From a bacterium (GTDB lineage Bacteria; Actinomycetota; Thermoleophilia; Solirubrobacterales; 70-9), in assembly GCA_023251935.1 (NCBI GenBank), contig JAHEXV010000001.1, positions 1 to 64,000 of the forward strand: a stretch of DNA of 64,000 bases, given 5' to 3'. This document shows, piece after piece, positions 1 through 8,764 of this stretch. Numbering within the stretch: position 1 is the first letter of the stretch; every line of letters begins with the position of its first letter. Below the pieces are notes generated by a model. It was not told the DNA's origin and did not search any database. It saw only the letters and a list, made by a program, of their open reading frames with translations. A program made the position numbers and the translations under genes.

Positions 1-685
1 TGGCCAGCACCCCCTTCTCGAGCTCCCCGGCCCGGATCCGGCCCACCCCCAGTGCGACGGAGCGCTCAAACCGCTCGGGGGGTAGCGCGCTGGCGATCCG
101 GGCCTCTGCGGTGGGGTGCGGGTCGGCGAGCGGCAGCGCCCCCTCCCGCAGGGCGCCCAGCCGGGCCCTCAGGCGGGTCGCCGTGACCGCGGCGTCGGTT
201 CCCGGGCCAGCGATCGCGCAGAGCGTCAGATGGGTGCGGCCATCGGCTCGGTGGAGGACCAGCTCGGGCATCACCAGGAGCGCCGGCGGAAACGAGGACC
301 ACTGCGGCTCCCGAGCGCCCTCGGCATCGAACGAGAACCCGCCGACCCACACGGGCCCGGCGCCGGCAGGCAGGCTTGGCGGCTCCGCCGCCAGCCGGTC
401 CCGGGTCACCTCGGCGCAGGCCCCGGCGACGTCACGAAAACGCCCCCCTCCCCGCGAGACCACCTCGTGGGCGCTGCCGAGCGCCGCGATCGCGAACCCG
501 TCGCGATCCGGCTGCTCCCAGCAGAACCACCGATCCCCGGCGAGCCGCGAGCCAAAGACCGCCGCGCTCGGATCCCCCGGCTCGACCGACGCCGTGGCAC
601 TGACCAGCCGCCGCCTCCCCCCCGCCTCGATGAGCAGCGCCTCGACCGAGTCAAGCAGCGCAGCTGTTACAGACGAGTCGATCAA
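1..685 (-). CDS. menF: Isochorismate synthase (MenF-like), partial, runs off left edge
   Basis: Hand translation of the minus strand from TTG at 685 gives an open frame LIDSSVTAALLDSVEALLIEAGG...VWVGGFSFDAEG...LPPERFERSVALGVGRIRAGELEKGVLA, typical of the chorismate-binding family N-terminal half. Not in the supplied ORF list, probably because it is edge-truncated. In-frame TAG at 701-703 upstream. Confidence 0.8.
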   Translation of the reverse strand, partial: MIDSSVTAALLDSVEALLIEAGGRRRLVSATASVEPGDPSAAVFGSRLAGDRWFCWEQPDRDGFAIAALGSAHEVVSRGGGRFRDVAGACAEVTRDRLAAEPPSLPAGAGPVWVGGFSFDAEGAREPQWSSFPPALLVMPELVLHRADGRTHLTLCAIAGPGTDAAVTATRLRARLGALREGALPLADPHPTAEARIASALPPERFERSVALGVGRIRAGELEKGVLA

Positions 686-780
686 GGAGCCTCGTCCGAG
701 CTAGCGACGACGTCGCGGTTAGGAGGTGTCCGACCTGCCGCCACGCCGGAACCCTAGCCCGGCGGCAGCGGACGCGAAGC

Positions 781-824
781 GGAGCAGCCGCCGGTTGGAT
801 TCGGAGCAGCCGCCGGTTGGATTC
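781..824. repeat. Perfect 22-bp tandem duplication (2 copies of GGAGCAGCCGCCGGTTGGATTC)
   Basis: 781-802 and 803-824 identical; directly abuts the ilvN stop codon (825-827). Confidence 0.95.
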
Positions 825-1376
825 CTACTGGTCGGGGCGGGAGCGGGCGATGGCGACTTCGCCGGTCCTGGCCATCTCGATCAGGCCGTGGGGGCGAACC
901 ATCCGCTCGAAGGCGTCGATCTTGTCGTTCGACCCGGTCACCTCGATGGTCAGCGTGCGCCGGGAGACGTCGACGATCTTGGCCCGGAAGATCTCCGCGA
1001 AGTGCATGATCTCGGCGCGGCCGTCGACCGCCGCCTGGACCCGGAACAGGGCCATCTCCCGGGAGATCGTCTGATCCGGCTCCATGTCGCGGATCTTGAG
1101 CACATTGACCAGCTTGTGGAGCTGCTTGGTGACCTGGTCGATCGGATGCACCGCCCCGTCCAGGGTCAGGGTGATCCTGGAGACATCGGGGTCGTCGGTC
1201 GGCCCGACCGCGAGGGTGTCGATATTGAAGCCACGGCGGCTGAACAGGCCGGCGATTCGGGCCAGCACGCCCGGCTTGTTCTCGACCAGCAGCGAGAGCA
1301 CGTGCTTGCGCCCGGTCAGGGCGCGCGACGCCTCGAGGTCCTCGAGCTTGACGAGCTCTGGTGTTCCGGCTTCCAT
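825..1376 (-). CDS. ilvN: Acetolactate synthase small subunit
   Basis: ACT domain signature: HVLSLLVENKPGVLARIAGLFSRRGFNIDTLAVGPTDDPDVSRITL. Confidence 0.95.
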   Translation of the reverse strand: MEAGTPELVKLEDLEASRALTGRKHVLSLLVENKPGVLARIAGLFSRRGFNIDTLAVGPTDDPDVSRITLTLDGAVHPIDQVTKQLHKLVNVLKIRDMEPDQTISREMALFRVQAAVDGRAEIMHFAEIFRAKIVDVSRRTLTIEVTGSNDKIDAFERMVRPHGLIEMARTGEVAIARSRPDQ

Positions 1377-1394
1377 CTCTACCCGCTCCTTCCC

Positions 1395-3074
1395 TCAACC
1401 CACCATGTCCCGGGCGGCGGCGCCGGCCGGGATCATCGGGAAGCAGTTCTCCGTTTTCGACACCTGGACGTCGAGCAGCGCCGGGCCCTCCGCATCGAGG
1501 GTCGCGCGCATCGCGTCCTTGAGCTGGCGCTTGTCGGCGCAGCGCATCCCGGTCCACCCGAAGGCCTCGGCCAGTTTCACCCAGTCCGGGCTGTCGCCCA
1601 TCTCGACCGATGAGTAGCGCCCGTCCCAGAACAGCTCCTGCCACTGGCGGACCATGCCGAAGTGGCCGTTGTTCATCAGGAACACCTTCACCGGGATGTC
1701 GTGCACGGCGGCGGTGGCGAACTCCTGGCAGACCATCACCAGGCTGCCGTCGCCGGCCAGGCAGACGACCGTGTCGTCCGGGCGCGCGACCTTGGCGCCG
1801 ATCGCCGCCGGCAGGCCGAAGCCCATCGTCCCGAGACCTCCTGAGTTGATCCACTGGCGCGGCCGCGAGAAGTGGTAGTACTGCGCCGCCCACATCTGGT
1901 GCTGGCCGACGTCGGAGGTGATGATCGCCTCGCCCTCGGTCGCCTCGTACATCGCCTCGATCATGAACTGCGGCTTGATCTCCGAGTCGCTCGAGTCCTC
2001 GTAGCCCAGCGGGTATTCCGCCTGCCAGGCGCGAATCTGCTTCCACCAGTCGTCGAGTCGCGCCGAGTCGGCCTTCAGCGCCCGGTACTCGCGGGTCAGC
2101 TTCGCGAGCACGTCCCTGGCGTCGCCGACGATCGGGATGTGGGCGGGGACGTTCTTGGAGATCTCGGCCGGGTCGATGTCGACGTGGACGAACTTCGCCC
2201 GCGGCGCGAACTCCGACAGCTTGCCGGTGATCCGGTCGTCGAAGCGGGCGCCGATCGCGAGGATCAGGTCAGCGTTGTCCATCGCGTAGTTGGCGGTTCG
2301 GGTGCCGTGCATGCCGAGCATCCCGAGCCACTGGTCGTGCGGCGCCGGGAAGGCGCCGAGCCCCATCACCGTCAGGGTCACGGGGAGCTTGTCCGAGGTC
2401 GCGAACTCGATCAGCTCCGCTGACGCGTCGGCGTTGACGATCCCGCCGCCGGCGTAGACCACCGGCCGCTGCGCGTTGGCCAGCGCCTTTGCGGCGAGGC
2501 GGATCTGCTTGATGTTGCCCTCGGTCGGGGGCTTGTATCCGGGCAGGTTGGGGCGACCTTCGGCCGGTTCGTACTCGATGTCGGCGCGCGAGAGGTCCTG
2601 CGGGACGTCGACCAGCACCGGGCCGGGGCGGCCGGTGGAGGCGATGTGGAAGGCCGCGTGGATGTACTCGGGGATCTGGCGGGGATCGGTGACCAGGAAG
2701 GAGTGCTTGACGATCGGCAGCGTGATCCCGGTCACGTCGGCCTCCTGGAAGCCGTCGGTGCCGATCAGGTCGGTGCGCACCTGGCCAGTGATGAACACGG
2801 TCGGGACCGAGTCCAGCATCGCGTCGGTGATCGCCGTGACCAGGTTGGTCGCCCCGGGTCCCGAGGTCGCGAAGGCGACCCCCACCCGCCCCGAGGCCTT
2901 GGCGTAGCCCTCGGCGGCGTGACCGGCGCCCTGCTCGTGGCGCGCCTGGATGTGGGTGAACTCGGCATCGTAGATCGCGTCGTAGGTCGGCAGGTTGGCG
3001 CCGCCGGGGATGCCGAAGACGTGTTCGACCCCCTCTGCCTTCAGCGCTTCACACAATGCATCCGCGGCCCGCAT
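1395..3074 (-). CDS. ilvB: Acetolactate synthase large subunit
   Basis: ThDP enzyme: VFGIPGGANLPTYDAIYD...RHEQGAGHAAEGYAKASGRVGVAFATSGPGATNLVT...GDGSLVMVCQEFATA. Confidence 0.97.
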   Translation of the reverse strand: MRAADALCEALKAEGVEHVFGIPGGANLPTYDAIYDAEFTHIQARHEQGAGHAAEGYAKASGRVGVAFATSGPGATNLVTAITDAMLDSVPTVFITGQVRTDLIGTDGFQEADVTGITLPIVKHSFLVTDPRQIPEYIHAAFHIASTGRPGPVLVDVPQDLSRADIEYEPAEGRPNLPGYKPPTEGNIKQIRLAAKALANAQRPVVYAGGGIVNADASAELIEFATSDKLPVTLTVMGLGAFPAPHDQWLGMLGMHGTRTANYAMDNADLILAIGARFDDRITGKLSEFAPRAKFVHVDIDPAEISKNVPAHIPIVGDARDVLAKLTREYRALKADSARLDDWWKQIRAWQAEYPLGYEDSSDSEIKPQFMIEAMYEATEGEAIITSDVGQHQMWAAQYYHFSRPRQWINSGGLGTMGFGLPAAIGAKVARPDDTVVCLAGDGSLVMVCQEFATAAVHDIPVKVFLMNNGHFGMVRQWQELFWDGRYSSVEMGDSPDWVKLAEAFGWTGMRCADKRQLKDAMRATLDAEGPALLDVQVSKTENCFPMIPAGAAARDMVG

Positions 3075-3119
3075 GGCAGAGATTGTAGGGCCCCATCCGA
3101 GCGGGTCTTTTCGGGGTCG

Positions 3120-4322
3120 CTAGCGGGGACGCGGGGCTCGAAGAGCGGCGATCTCGGGCACCTCGAGCTCGCCCGGCTTCCACTGCGTGCTGGGGAGGAT
3201 CGCCCGCTCGATCACCCGATCCCGATGGCGCTCGATCGTCTCGAGCATCGAGCGAACCAGCTCCTCACCCAGATGGTGCGGCTTCAACCCCAGGTCGAGC
3301 AGCTTCGTGTTGACCGCGTTGTAGTAGTGCTGCTCGGCCTCGACCCTGGGGTTCGGGTACTTGCGGACCTCGACCTCGTAGCCGACCTCGGCGGCGCTGC
3401 GACGGACGAGCTCGGCGAGCTCCGAGACGCTGAACTGCTCGGTGAACTGGTTGAAGACCCGGTACTCGCCGAGTTCCGGAGGGTTGCCGATCGCGAGCTC
3501 GACGCACTGAAGCGTGTCGCGGATGTTGAGGAAGCCGCGCGTCTGGCCACCCTCCCCGTAGACGGTCAGCGGATGGCCGATCACCGCCTGGACGCAGAAG
3601 CGGTTGAGCACCGTCCCGAACACCTCGTCGTAGTCGAACCGGGTGGTGAGCCGCTCGTCGAGGGCCGTCTCGTCGGTCTCCACGCCGTAGACGACGCCCT
3701 GGTTGAGGTCGGTGGAGCGCAGGCCCCAGATCCGGCAGGCGAAGTGGATGTTGTGCGAGTCGTGGACCTTGGACAGGTGGTACAGCGAGCCGGGCATCTT
3801 CGGGAACGGAAGCGTGTCCTTGCGTCCCTTGTGCTCGATCTCGATGAACCCCTCCTCGATGTCGATCTCGGGGGTGCCGTACTCGCCCATCGTCCCGAGC
3901 TTGACCAGGTGGCAGTCGGGGACCTTGTCGCGGATCCCGAACAGCAGGTTGAGCGTCCCGAGCACGTTGGTGCGCTGGGTCTCGAGCGCATGCTTGCGCG
4001 AGATCATCGAGAACGGCGCCGATGGCTGCTCGCCGTAGTGGACGATCGTCTCCGGCGCGGTGTCGGTGAGCACCGCGTCGATGAACTCGGCGTCCTCGAT
4101 GCTGCCGACGAAGCTCGAGATCTCGTTGCCGGAGACCTCCCGCCAGGCGTCGATCCGCTCGGCGAGGGGGCGAACCGGGATCAGCGAGTCGGTCGAGTGC
4201 TGGACGTGCCAGCGCCGCCGCGAGAAGTTGTCGACGACGGAGACCTCGTGGCCCCGCGCCGAGAGCCGCATCGCGGTGGGCCAGCCCAGGTATCCGTCAC
4301 CCCCGAGGATCAGGATCCGCAT
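3120..4322 (-). CDS. sqdB: UDP-sulfoquinovose synthase (SQD1/SqdB family), NAD-dependent epimerase fold
   Basis: MRILILGGDGYLGWPTAMRLS...HYGEQPSAPFSMI...YHLSK (YxxxK)...VFGTVLNRFCVQAVIGHPLTVYGEGGQTRGFLNIRDTLQCVELAI...VFNQFTEQFSVSELA...NPRVEAEQHYYNA closely resembles plant/cyanobacterial SQD1 as I recall it. Confidence 0.88.
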   Translation of the reverse strand: MRILILGGDGYLGWPTAMRLSARGHEVSVVDNFSRRRWHVQHSTDSLIPVRPLAERIDAWREVSGNEISSFVGSIEDAEFIDAVLTDTAPETIVHYGEQPSAPFSMISRKHALETQRTNVLGTLNLLFGIRDKVPDCHLVKLGTMGEYGTPEIDIEEGFIEIEHKGRKDTLPFPKMPGSLYHLSKVHDSHNIHFACRIWGLRSTDLNQGVVYGVETDETALDERLTTRFDYDEVFGTVLNRFCVQAVIGHPLTVYGEGGQTRGFLNIRDTLQCVELAIGNPPELGEYRVFNQFTEQFSVSELAELVRRSAAEVGYEVEVRKYPNPRVEAEQHYYNAVNTKLLDLGLKPHHLGEELVRSMLETIERHRDRVIERAILPSTQWKPGELEVPEIAALRAPRPR

Positions 4323-4370
4323 GATCGCGCGAGGGTAGCGGACCGACCCCCCATCTATTCTCTTGCGGCC

Positions 4371-5447
4371 GTGGAATCGGCGATCTTGCAGGCGAATCTC
4401 CTTCCCCCCGAGCTGACCGCGATCCGCGCGGTCGGCCTCGGCCTCGCCGTGCTGATCGCCGCCTTCGCGATCTGGCGGCGGCGATCGCTGCGCAACGCCG
4501 ACGTCCTGATCCTGCTCGTGATCGCCCTCGGCTTGGCGATCGTCTCCGGCACCCAGCTCCTCGACACGATCCTCAGCGCCTTCTCGTTCAAGCGCTCCAA
4601 CGGAACCCGGATCGTCGGCGTCGCGGTGTTCGCGATCCTGATCCTGTTCCTGCTCGTCGTCCGCGCCCTCGCGCAGGGATCGCGGATCACCCGCGAGCTC
4701 TCCGAGGTGCTCGAGGGGCTCGCCTGGGAGCAGTTCAAGGCCAGCGGGCACCCGGAGCGGTTCCGGGGCCGGATCGGCGTCCTGGTGCCCGCCTACAACG
4801 AGGCGGAGAGCATCGGCTGGGTGCTCGATCGGATCCCGGCGCGGGTGTGCGACGTCGAAACCGCGGTGCTGGTGGTCGACGACGGCTCGCGCGACGCGAC
4901 CGGCGAGATGGCGGCCGAACGCGGCGCCGTCGTGGCCCGCCACGTGATCAACCGAGGGGGCGGCGCCGCCCTGCGGACCGGCTACCGGCTGCTCGCCGAC
5001 TCGGGGGCGACGGTGGTCGTCACCCTGGACGCGGACGGTCAGCATCTGCCCTCCGAGATGGAGCGCCTCGTCGAGCCAGTCGTCTCGGGGGAGGTCGCGG
5101 TCGCCCACGGGTCCCGCGTGCTGGGCAGGGCTGACCCCAACCACTACTCCCGCGAGCTGGGGATCGTCTTCTTCAACCGAACGGTGTCGTTGATCACCCG
5201 GACCAAGGTCAGCGACTGCTCGAACGGCTACCGGGCCGTGCGCAGCGACGTGCTGCCGCAGCTCGTCCTGCGCCAGGAGCAGTTCCACACCTCGGAGTTC
5301 CTGATCGAGGCGATCAAGCGCGGCATCCCCGCCAAGGAGGTCCCCGTGACGGTCGCGAACCGCCGCCACGGGCACTCGAAGAAGCCCGCCGTCGTCCGCT
5401 ACGGCCTCGGGTTCGCGAACGCGATCGTCCGGACGTGGCTCAGGTGA
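4371..5447 (+). CDS. Membrane-anchored glycosyltransferase family 2 (DUF2304-like N-terminus + DPM1-like GT2)
   Basis: GTG start 4371; N-terminal TM segments, then GVLVPAYNEAESIGWVLDRIPARVCDVETAVLVVDDGSRDATGEMA...VVVTLDADGQHLPSEM...SDCSNGYRAVRSD. Confidence 0.82.
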   Translation: MESAILQANLLPPELTAIRAVGLGLAVLIAAFAIWRRRSLRNADVLILLVIALGLAIVSGTQLLDTILSAFSFKRSNGTRIVGVAVFAILILFLLVVRALAQGSRITRELSEVLEGLAWEQFKASGHPERFRGRIGVLVPAYNEAESIGWVLDRIPARVCDVETAVLVVDDGSRDATGEMAAERGAVVARHVINRGGGAALRTGYRLLADSGATVVVTLDADGQHLPSEMERLVEPVVSGEVAVAHGSRVLGRADPNHYSRELGIVFFNRTVSLITRTKVSDCSNGYRAVRSDVLPQLVLRQEQFHTSEFLIEAIKRGIPAKEVPVTVANRRHGHSKKPAVVRYGLGFANAIVRTWLR

Positions 5448-5448
5448 T

Positions 5449-5628
5449 GGCTGGGTAGGGGAAGGCGATCACGCCCAGGGCCGATTCACGACTCCGCGCG
5501 CCGCCGGGTGCGTTCCGTACGCGAATTCCGCCGAGAGGAACTTTGTGCATGGCATAGGTGCATATGCGTCCCCTCGACTACCTGGACTCCCCAACGCTGG
5601 ACCGCCAGCACCATCCCCTTACCCAGCC
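5449..5628. repeat. Short element bounded by near-perfect terminal inverted repeats GGCTGGGTA(A)GGGGA (MITE-like candidate)
   Basis: GGCTGGGTAGGGGA at 5449-5462 and TCCCCTTACCCAGCC at 5614-5628 (inverted, one extra base); the same 14-mer inverted (TCCCCTACCCAGCC) is at 36325-36338. Confidence 0.5.
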
Positions 5629-5924
5629 TTCTGCGGGCCAGCCGCGCTCGGCTGGCGGACCTCGGAGGGGTCGGGCAGGTAGAGGTCGGTGCCGCAGCGG
5701 GTGCAGACCTGGACGTAGAGCTTGTGGACCTTGCCGCAGCGGGGGCAGCGGCGCTCGGGCTCCTCGGTCTCGCCCCGATAGAAGATCACGGCGACCAGGC
5801 CGATCACCGGCAGGACCGAGCCGACCAGCAGCCAGATGAAGAAGGAGCTGCCCTTGGCGCGCCCGATGATCCCCGTGGCGATCCCAAAGCTGAGCGCGAT
5901 CACTACGTAGGGGGCGCCGGACAT
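5619..5924 (-). CDS. Small membrane protein with C-terminal zinc-ribbon
   Basis: MSGAPYVVIALSFGIATGIIGRAKGSSFFIWLLVGSVLPVIGLVAVIFYRGETEEPERRCPRCGKVHKLYVQVCTRCGTDLY; CPRC-x10-CTRC zinc ribbon. Confidence 0.75.
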   Translation of the reverse strand: MSGAPYVVIALSFGIATGIIGRAKGSSFFIWLLVGSVLPVIGLVAVIFYRGETEEPERRCPRCGKVHKLYVQVCTRCGTDLYLPDPSEVRQPSAAGPQKAG

Positions 5925-5944
5925 GGCCGAATTGTGACGCTCGA

Positions 5945-7267
5945 TCAGTCCAGCGGGCGGTGGGTCCCACCGCGCGCATACTCCTCCGCGCGCAGGGGCC
6001 GAGGATGGCCGATCGATCCGACCTCGGCCACGTCGCGCCGGAACGGAAGCCCGACGGTCCAATCGGCGACCGCGCGGATCTTTCGCGCCAGGCCCGGGAT
6101 CCGGCTCATGTGGTAGGTGCGCGCCATCCACCAGGCCACGAAGCCGCGGAACTTCTGCGGTCCGAGACGGCCGACCGCCTTGTGGCGGCCGAGGTTGACG
6201 AACGCGACCCGAGTCCGGTACCGAAACGGCTTCGCGGTGCCGATCCCGAGCTCGGCGGCGATGTTGCGCGCCGCCAGCGGCCCCTGGCGGACCGCGTGCT
6301 GGGCGGTGGGCGGGCTGGGCGCCTTCCCCCCGGTTCGGGGGTCGGGCACCGCGGCACAGTCGCCGACCGCCCAGACGCCGTCCATCCCCTCCACCCGGAG
6401 GTGGCTGTCGACCAGCACCCGGCCCCGCCCGTCGAGCGGAAGGCCGAGCGACGAGAGGCTGGGATGCGGGATCACCCCGGTGGTCCAGACGATCGTGCGG
6501 GTGGGGATCCACTCGCCGGTCGAGAGGCGCACGCCGTCCGCCCCCGCCTCCTCGAGCCGGGTGCCGAGGCGGATGTCGATCCCCCGCGCCCGCAGCTCCG
6601 TCGCCGCGTAGTCGGCGAGGTCGGGATCGATCTCGGGCAGCACCCGGTCGGTCGCCTCGACCAGGATCCAGTGCATCCCGTGCAGGCGCGCCCGCGGGTA
6701 TCGCTCGATCGCGTCGACGGCGAAGTCCTGAAGCTCGGCCAGCGCTTCGAGGCCGGCGTATCCGCCACCGACGAATACGTAGGTCAGCAGCTCCTCGCGT
6801 CGGGCGGGATGCTCGCTGGCGTTCGCGGCCTCGAGCGTCTCGACGATGTGGTTCCGCAGCCAGATCGCGTCCGCGAGGCTCTTGAAGCCGACCGCGTGCT
6901 CCGCCAGTCCCGGCACCGGCAGCAGCCGCGACACCGACCCGAGCGCCAGCAGGAGCTGGTCGTAGCGCAGCTCCTCGACCTCGTCCTCGTGGCTGGTCAG
7001 CTGCACGGTGCGGGCCGCCGGGTCGTGCCCGGTGACGGCGCCCAGGCGCAGGTAGGTGCGGTGCAGGATGTCGCGCAGCGGGGTGACGACGTGCCGCGGC
7101 TCGAGCGTCCCCGCCGCCGCCTCGGGGAGAAACGGCGTGTAGAGCAGGAAGTTGACGTCGTTGACGAGCACCAGCCGGGCCGCCTGCCGCGGGATCAGCC
7201 GCTCGAGCTTCCGGGCCGCCGACGCCCCGGCAAACCCGCCACCGACGATCACCACGTTCCAGGCCAC
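5945..7267 (-). CDS. ndh: Type II NADH dehydrogenase / NAD(P)/FAD-dependent oxidoreductase
   Basis: VVIVGGGFAGASAARKLERLIP...VFVGGGYAGLEALAELQDF...GVWAVGDCAAVPDPRTGGKAPSPPTAQHAVRQGPLAARNI. Confidence 0.9.
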   Translation of the reverse strand: MAWNVVIVGGGFAGASAARKLERLIPRQAARLVLVNDVNFLLYTPFLPEAAAGTLEPRHVVTPLRDILHRTYLRLGAVTGHDPAARTVQLTSHEDEVEELRYDQLLLALGSVSRLLPVPGLAEHAVGFKSLADAIWLRNHIVETLEAANASEHPARREELLTYVFVGGGYAGLEALAELQDFAVDAIERYPRARLHGMHWILVEATDRVLPEIDPDLADYAATELRARGIDIRLGTRLEEAGADGVRLSTGEWIPTRTIVWTTGVIPHPSLSSLGLPLDGRGRVLVDSHLRVEGMDGVWAVGDCAAVPDPRTGGKAPSPPTAQHAVRQGPLAARNIAAELGIGTAKPFRYRTRVAFVNLGRHKAVGRLGPQKFRGFVAWWMARTYHMSRIPGLARKIRAVADWTVGLPFRRDVAEVGSIGHPRPLRAEEYARGGTHRPLD

Positions 7268-7283
7268 GGGCCCAGTATTACAC

Positions 7284-7304
7284 CTTGTAACAGTTTGTTA
7301 CAAG
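7284..7304. promoter_or_regulatory. Operator-like perfect inverted repeat CTTGTAACA-GTT-TGTTACAAG upstream of ndh
   Basis: 9-bp arms, 3-nt spacer, 17 nt upstream of the ndh start (7267, minus strand); AT-rich against a high-GC background. Confidence 0.7.
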
Positions 7305-7315
7305 TGCGTCCCGTG

Positions 7316-8764
7316 CTAAGCGGCGCCGAGCTTCTCTCGGATCAGCCGCGTCACCTCGCCACCGTCCGCACGGCCCTTGGTCTCGCGCATCACCGCGCCG
7401 ACGATCGGGCCGATCGCCTTCGGGTTGCCCGACCTGACCTTCTCGGCCGCCGCCGGCTCGGCCTCGATCGCCCGCTCGACGATCGCCTCGAGCTCGCTGG
7501 AGTCCGAGACCGCCGCCAGTTGACGGCTCTCGACGACCTCCTCCGGGTCGCCGATCGACGAGCCCGGGTCGACCAGTGCGTCGAGCACCTCACGGCCGCT
7601 GGCGTGGGTGATCCGCTTCTCGACCACCATCCGCGCCACCGCGACCAGGTGCGCGGGGGCGACCTCCCGTCCGTCGGCGCCGAAGTGGCGGCGGGCCGCG
7701 GCGAGGTCGCCGGTCACCCAGTTGGCGATCACGCTCGGCTCCACTCCGTCGCCGGCCTCCAGCGCCCCCTCGAAGTAGGTCCCGAGCTCGGCGTCGAAGG
7801 CGAGCTGGCGGGCGGTGACCTCGGGAACGCCGAACTCGGCCTCGTAGCGCCGTCGCCGTTGATCGGGGAGCTCGGGCAGGGCCTCGCGGGCCTCGCGCAG
7901 CATCTGCTCGGTCGGCGCCAGCGGCACCAGGTCGGGCTCGGGGAGGTAGCGGTAGTCGTGCGCGTACTCCTTCGAGCGAAGCGGCGTCAGCGATCCAGTC
8001 CGGGGGTCGAAGTGGAAGGTCTCCTGGGCCACCTCGCCCCCCGCCTCGAGTACCGAGGCCTGACGCTCGAGCTCGGCGGCGATGCCCCGTTCGAGGAAGC
8101 GGAAGCTGTTCATGTTCTTGAGCTCGGTCTTCGTCCCGAGCTCCTCGGCGCCCGGCGGCCGGATCGAGACGTTGGCGTCGCAGCGCAGGCTCCCCTCCTC
8201 CATGTTCACGTCGGAGACGCCGAGCTGCTCGACCGTGGTCCGCAGCAGCTGCGCCCACTGCCGGGCCTCGCCCGGGTCGTGCAGGTCGGGCTCGGTGACG
8301 ATCTCCACCAGCGGGGTGCCGCCGCGATTGAAGTCGACCAGCGAGGCGGCCGAGCCGTGGATGCGGCCGGACTCGCCGAGGTGGACCATCTTCGCGGCGT
8401 CCTCCTCGAGGTGGACGCGGTGGATGCGGACCCCCGCCAGGCTCCCGTTGGCGGCCAGCGGGATGTCGTACTGGCTGATCTGGTAGCCCTTCGGGCTGTC
8501 GGGGTAGAAGTAGTTCTTGCGGTGGAAGATCGACCGCGGGGCGACCTCACAGCCGAGCGCCAGGGCGATCTGAAGCGCGTACCGGACCGCCCGCTCGTTG
8601 ACGACCGGCAGGGTTCCCGGGTGGGCGAGACAGACCGGACAGGTGTGGACGTTCGGCTGGTCGCCGAACGAGAGGGCGCAGCCGCAGAACATCTTCGTCT
8701 GAGTGCTCAGCTGGACGTGGATCTCGAGCCCGATCACCGCCTCGTATCCGCTCGGAACGCTCAT
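7316..8764 (-). CDS. gatB: Asp-tRNA(Asn)/Glu-tRNA(Gln) amidotransferase subunit B
   Basis: MSVPSGYEAVIGLEIHVQLSTQTKMFCGC...KNYFYPDSPKGYQISQYDIPL...DVNMEEGSLRCDANVSIRP. Confidence 0.97.
   Translation of the reverse strand: MSVPSGYEAVIGLEIHVQLSTQTKMFCGCALSFGDQPNVHTCPVCLAHPGTLPVVNERAVRYALQIALALGCEVAPRSIFHRKNYFYPDSPKGYQISQYDIPLAANGSLAGVRIHRVHLEEDAAKMVHLGESGRIHGSAASLVDFNRGGTPLVEIVTEPDLHDPGEARQWAQLLRTTVEQLGVSDVNMEEGSLRCDANVSIRPPGAEELGTKTELKNMNSFRFLERGIAAELERQASVLEAGGEVAQETFHFDPRTGSLTPLRSKEYAHDYRYLPEPDLVPLAPTEQMLREAREALPELPDQRRRRYEAEFGVPEVTARQLAFDAELGTYFEGALEAGDGVEPSVIANWVTGDLAAARRHFGADGREVAPAHLVAVARMVVEKRITHASGREVLDALVDPGSSIGDPEEVVESRQLAAVSDSSELEAIVERAIEAEPAAAEKVRSGNPKAIGPIVGAVMRETKGRADGGEVTRLIREKLGAA

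Noticed and set aside
2646-4370. N-terminal 575 codons of the ORF track entry 2646..5447
   Set aside because: This part is antisense to ilvB and sqdB; the real GT2 starts at GTG 4371.
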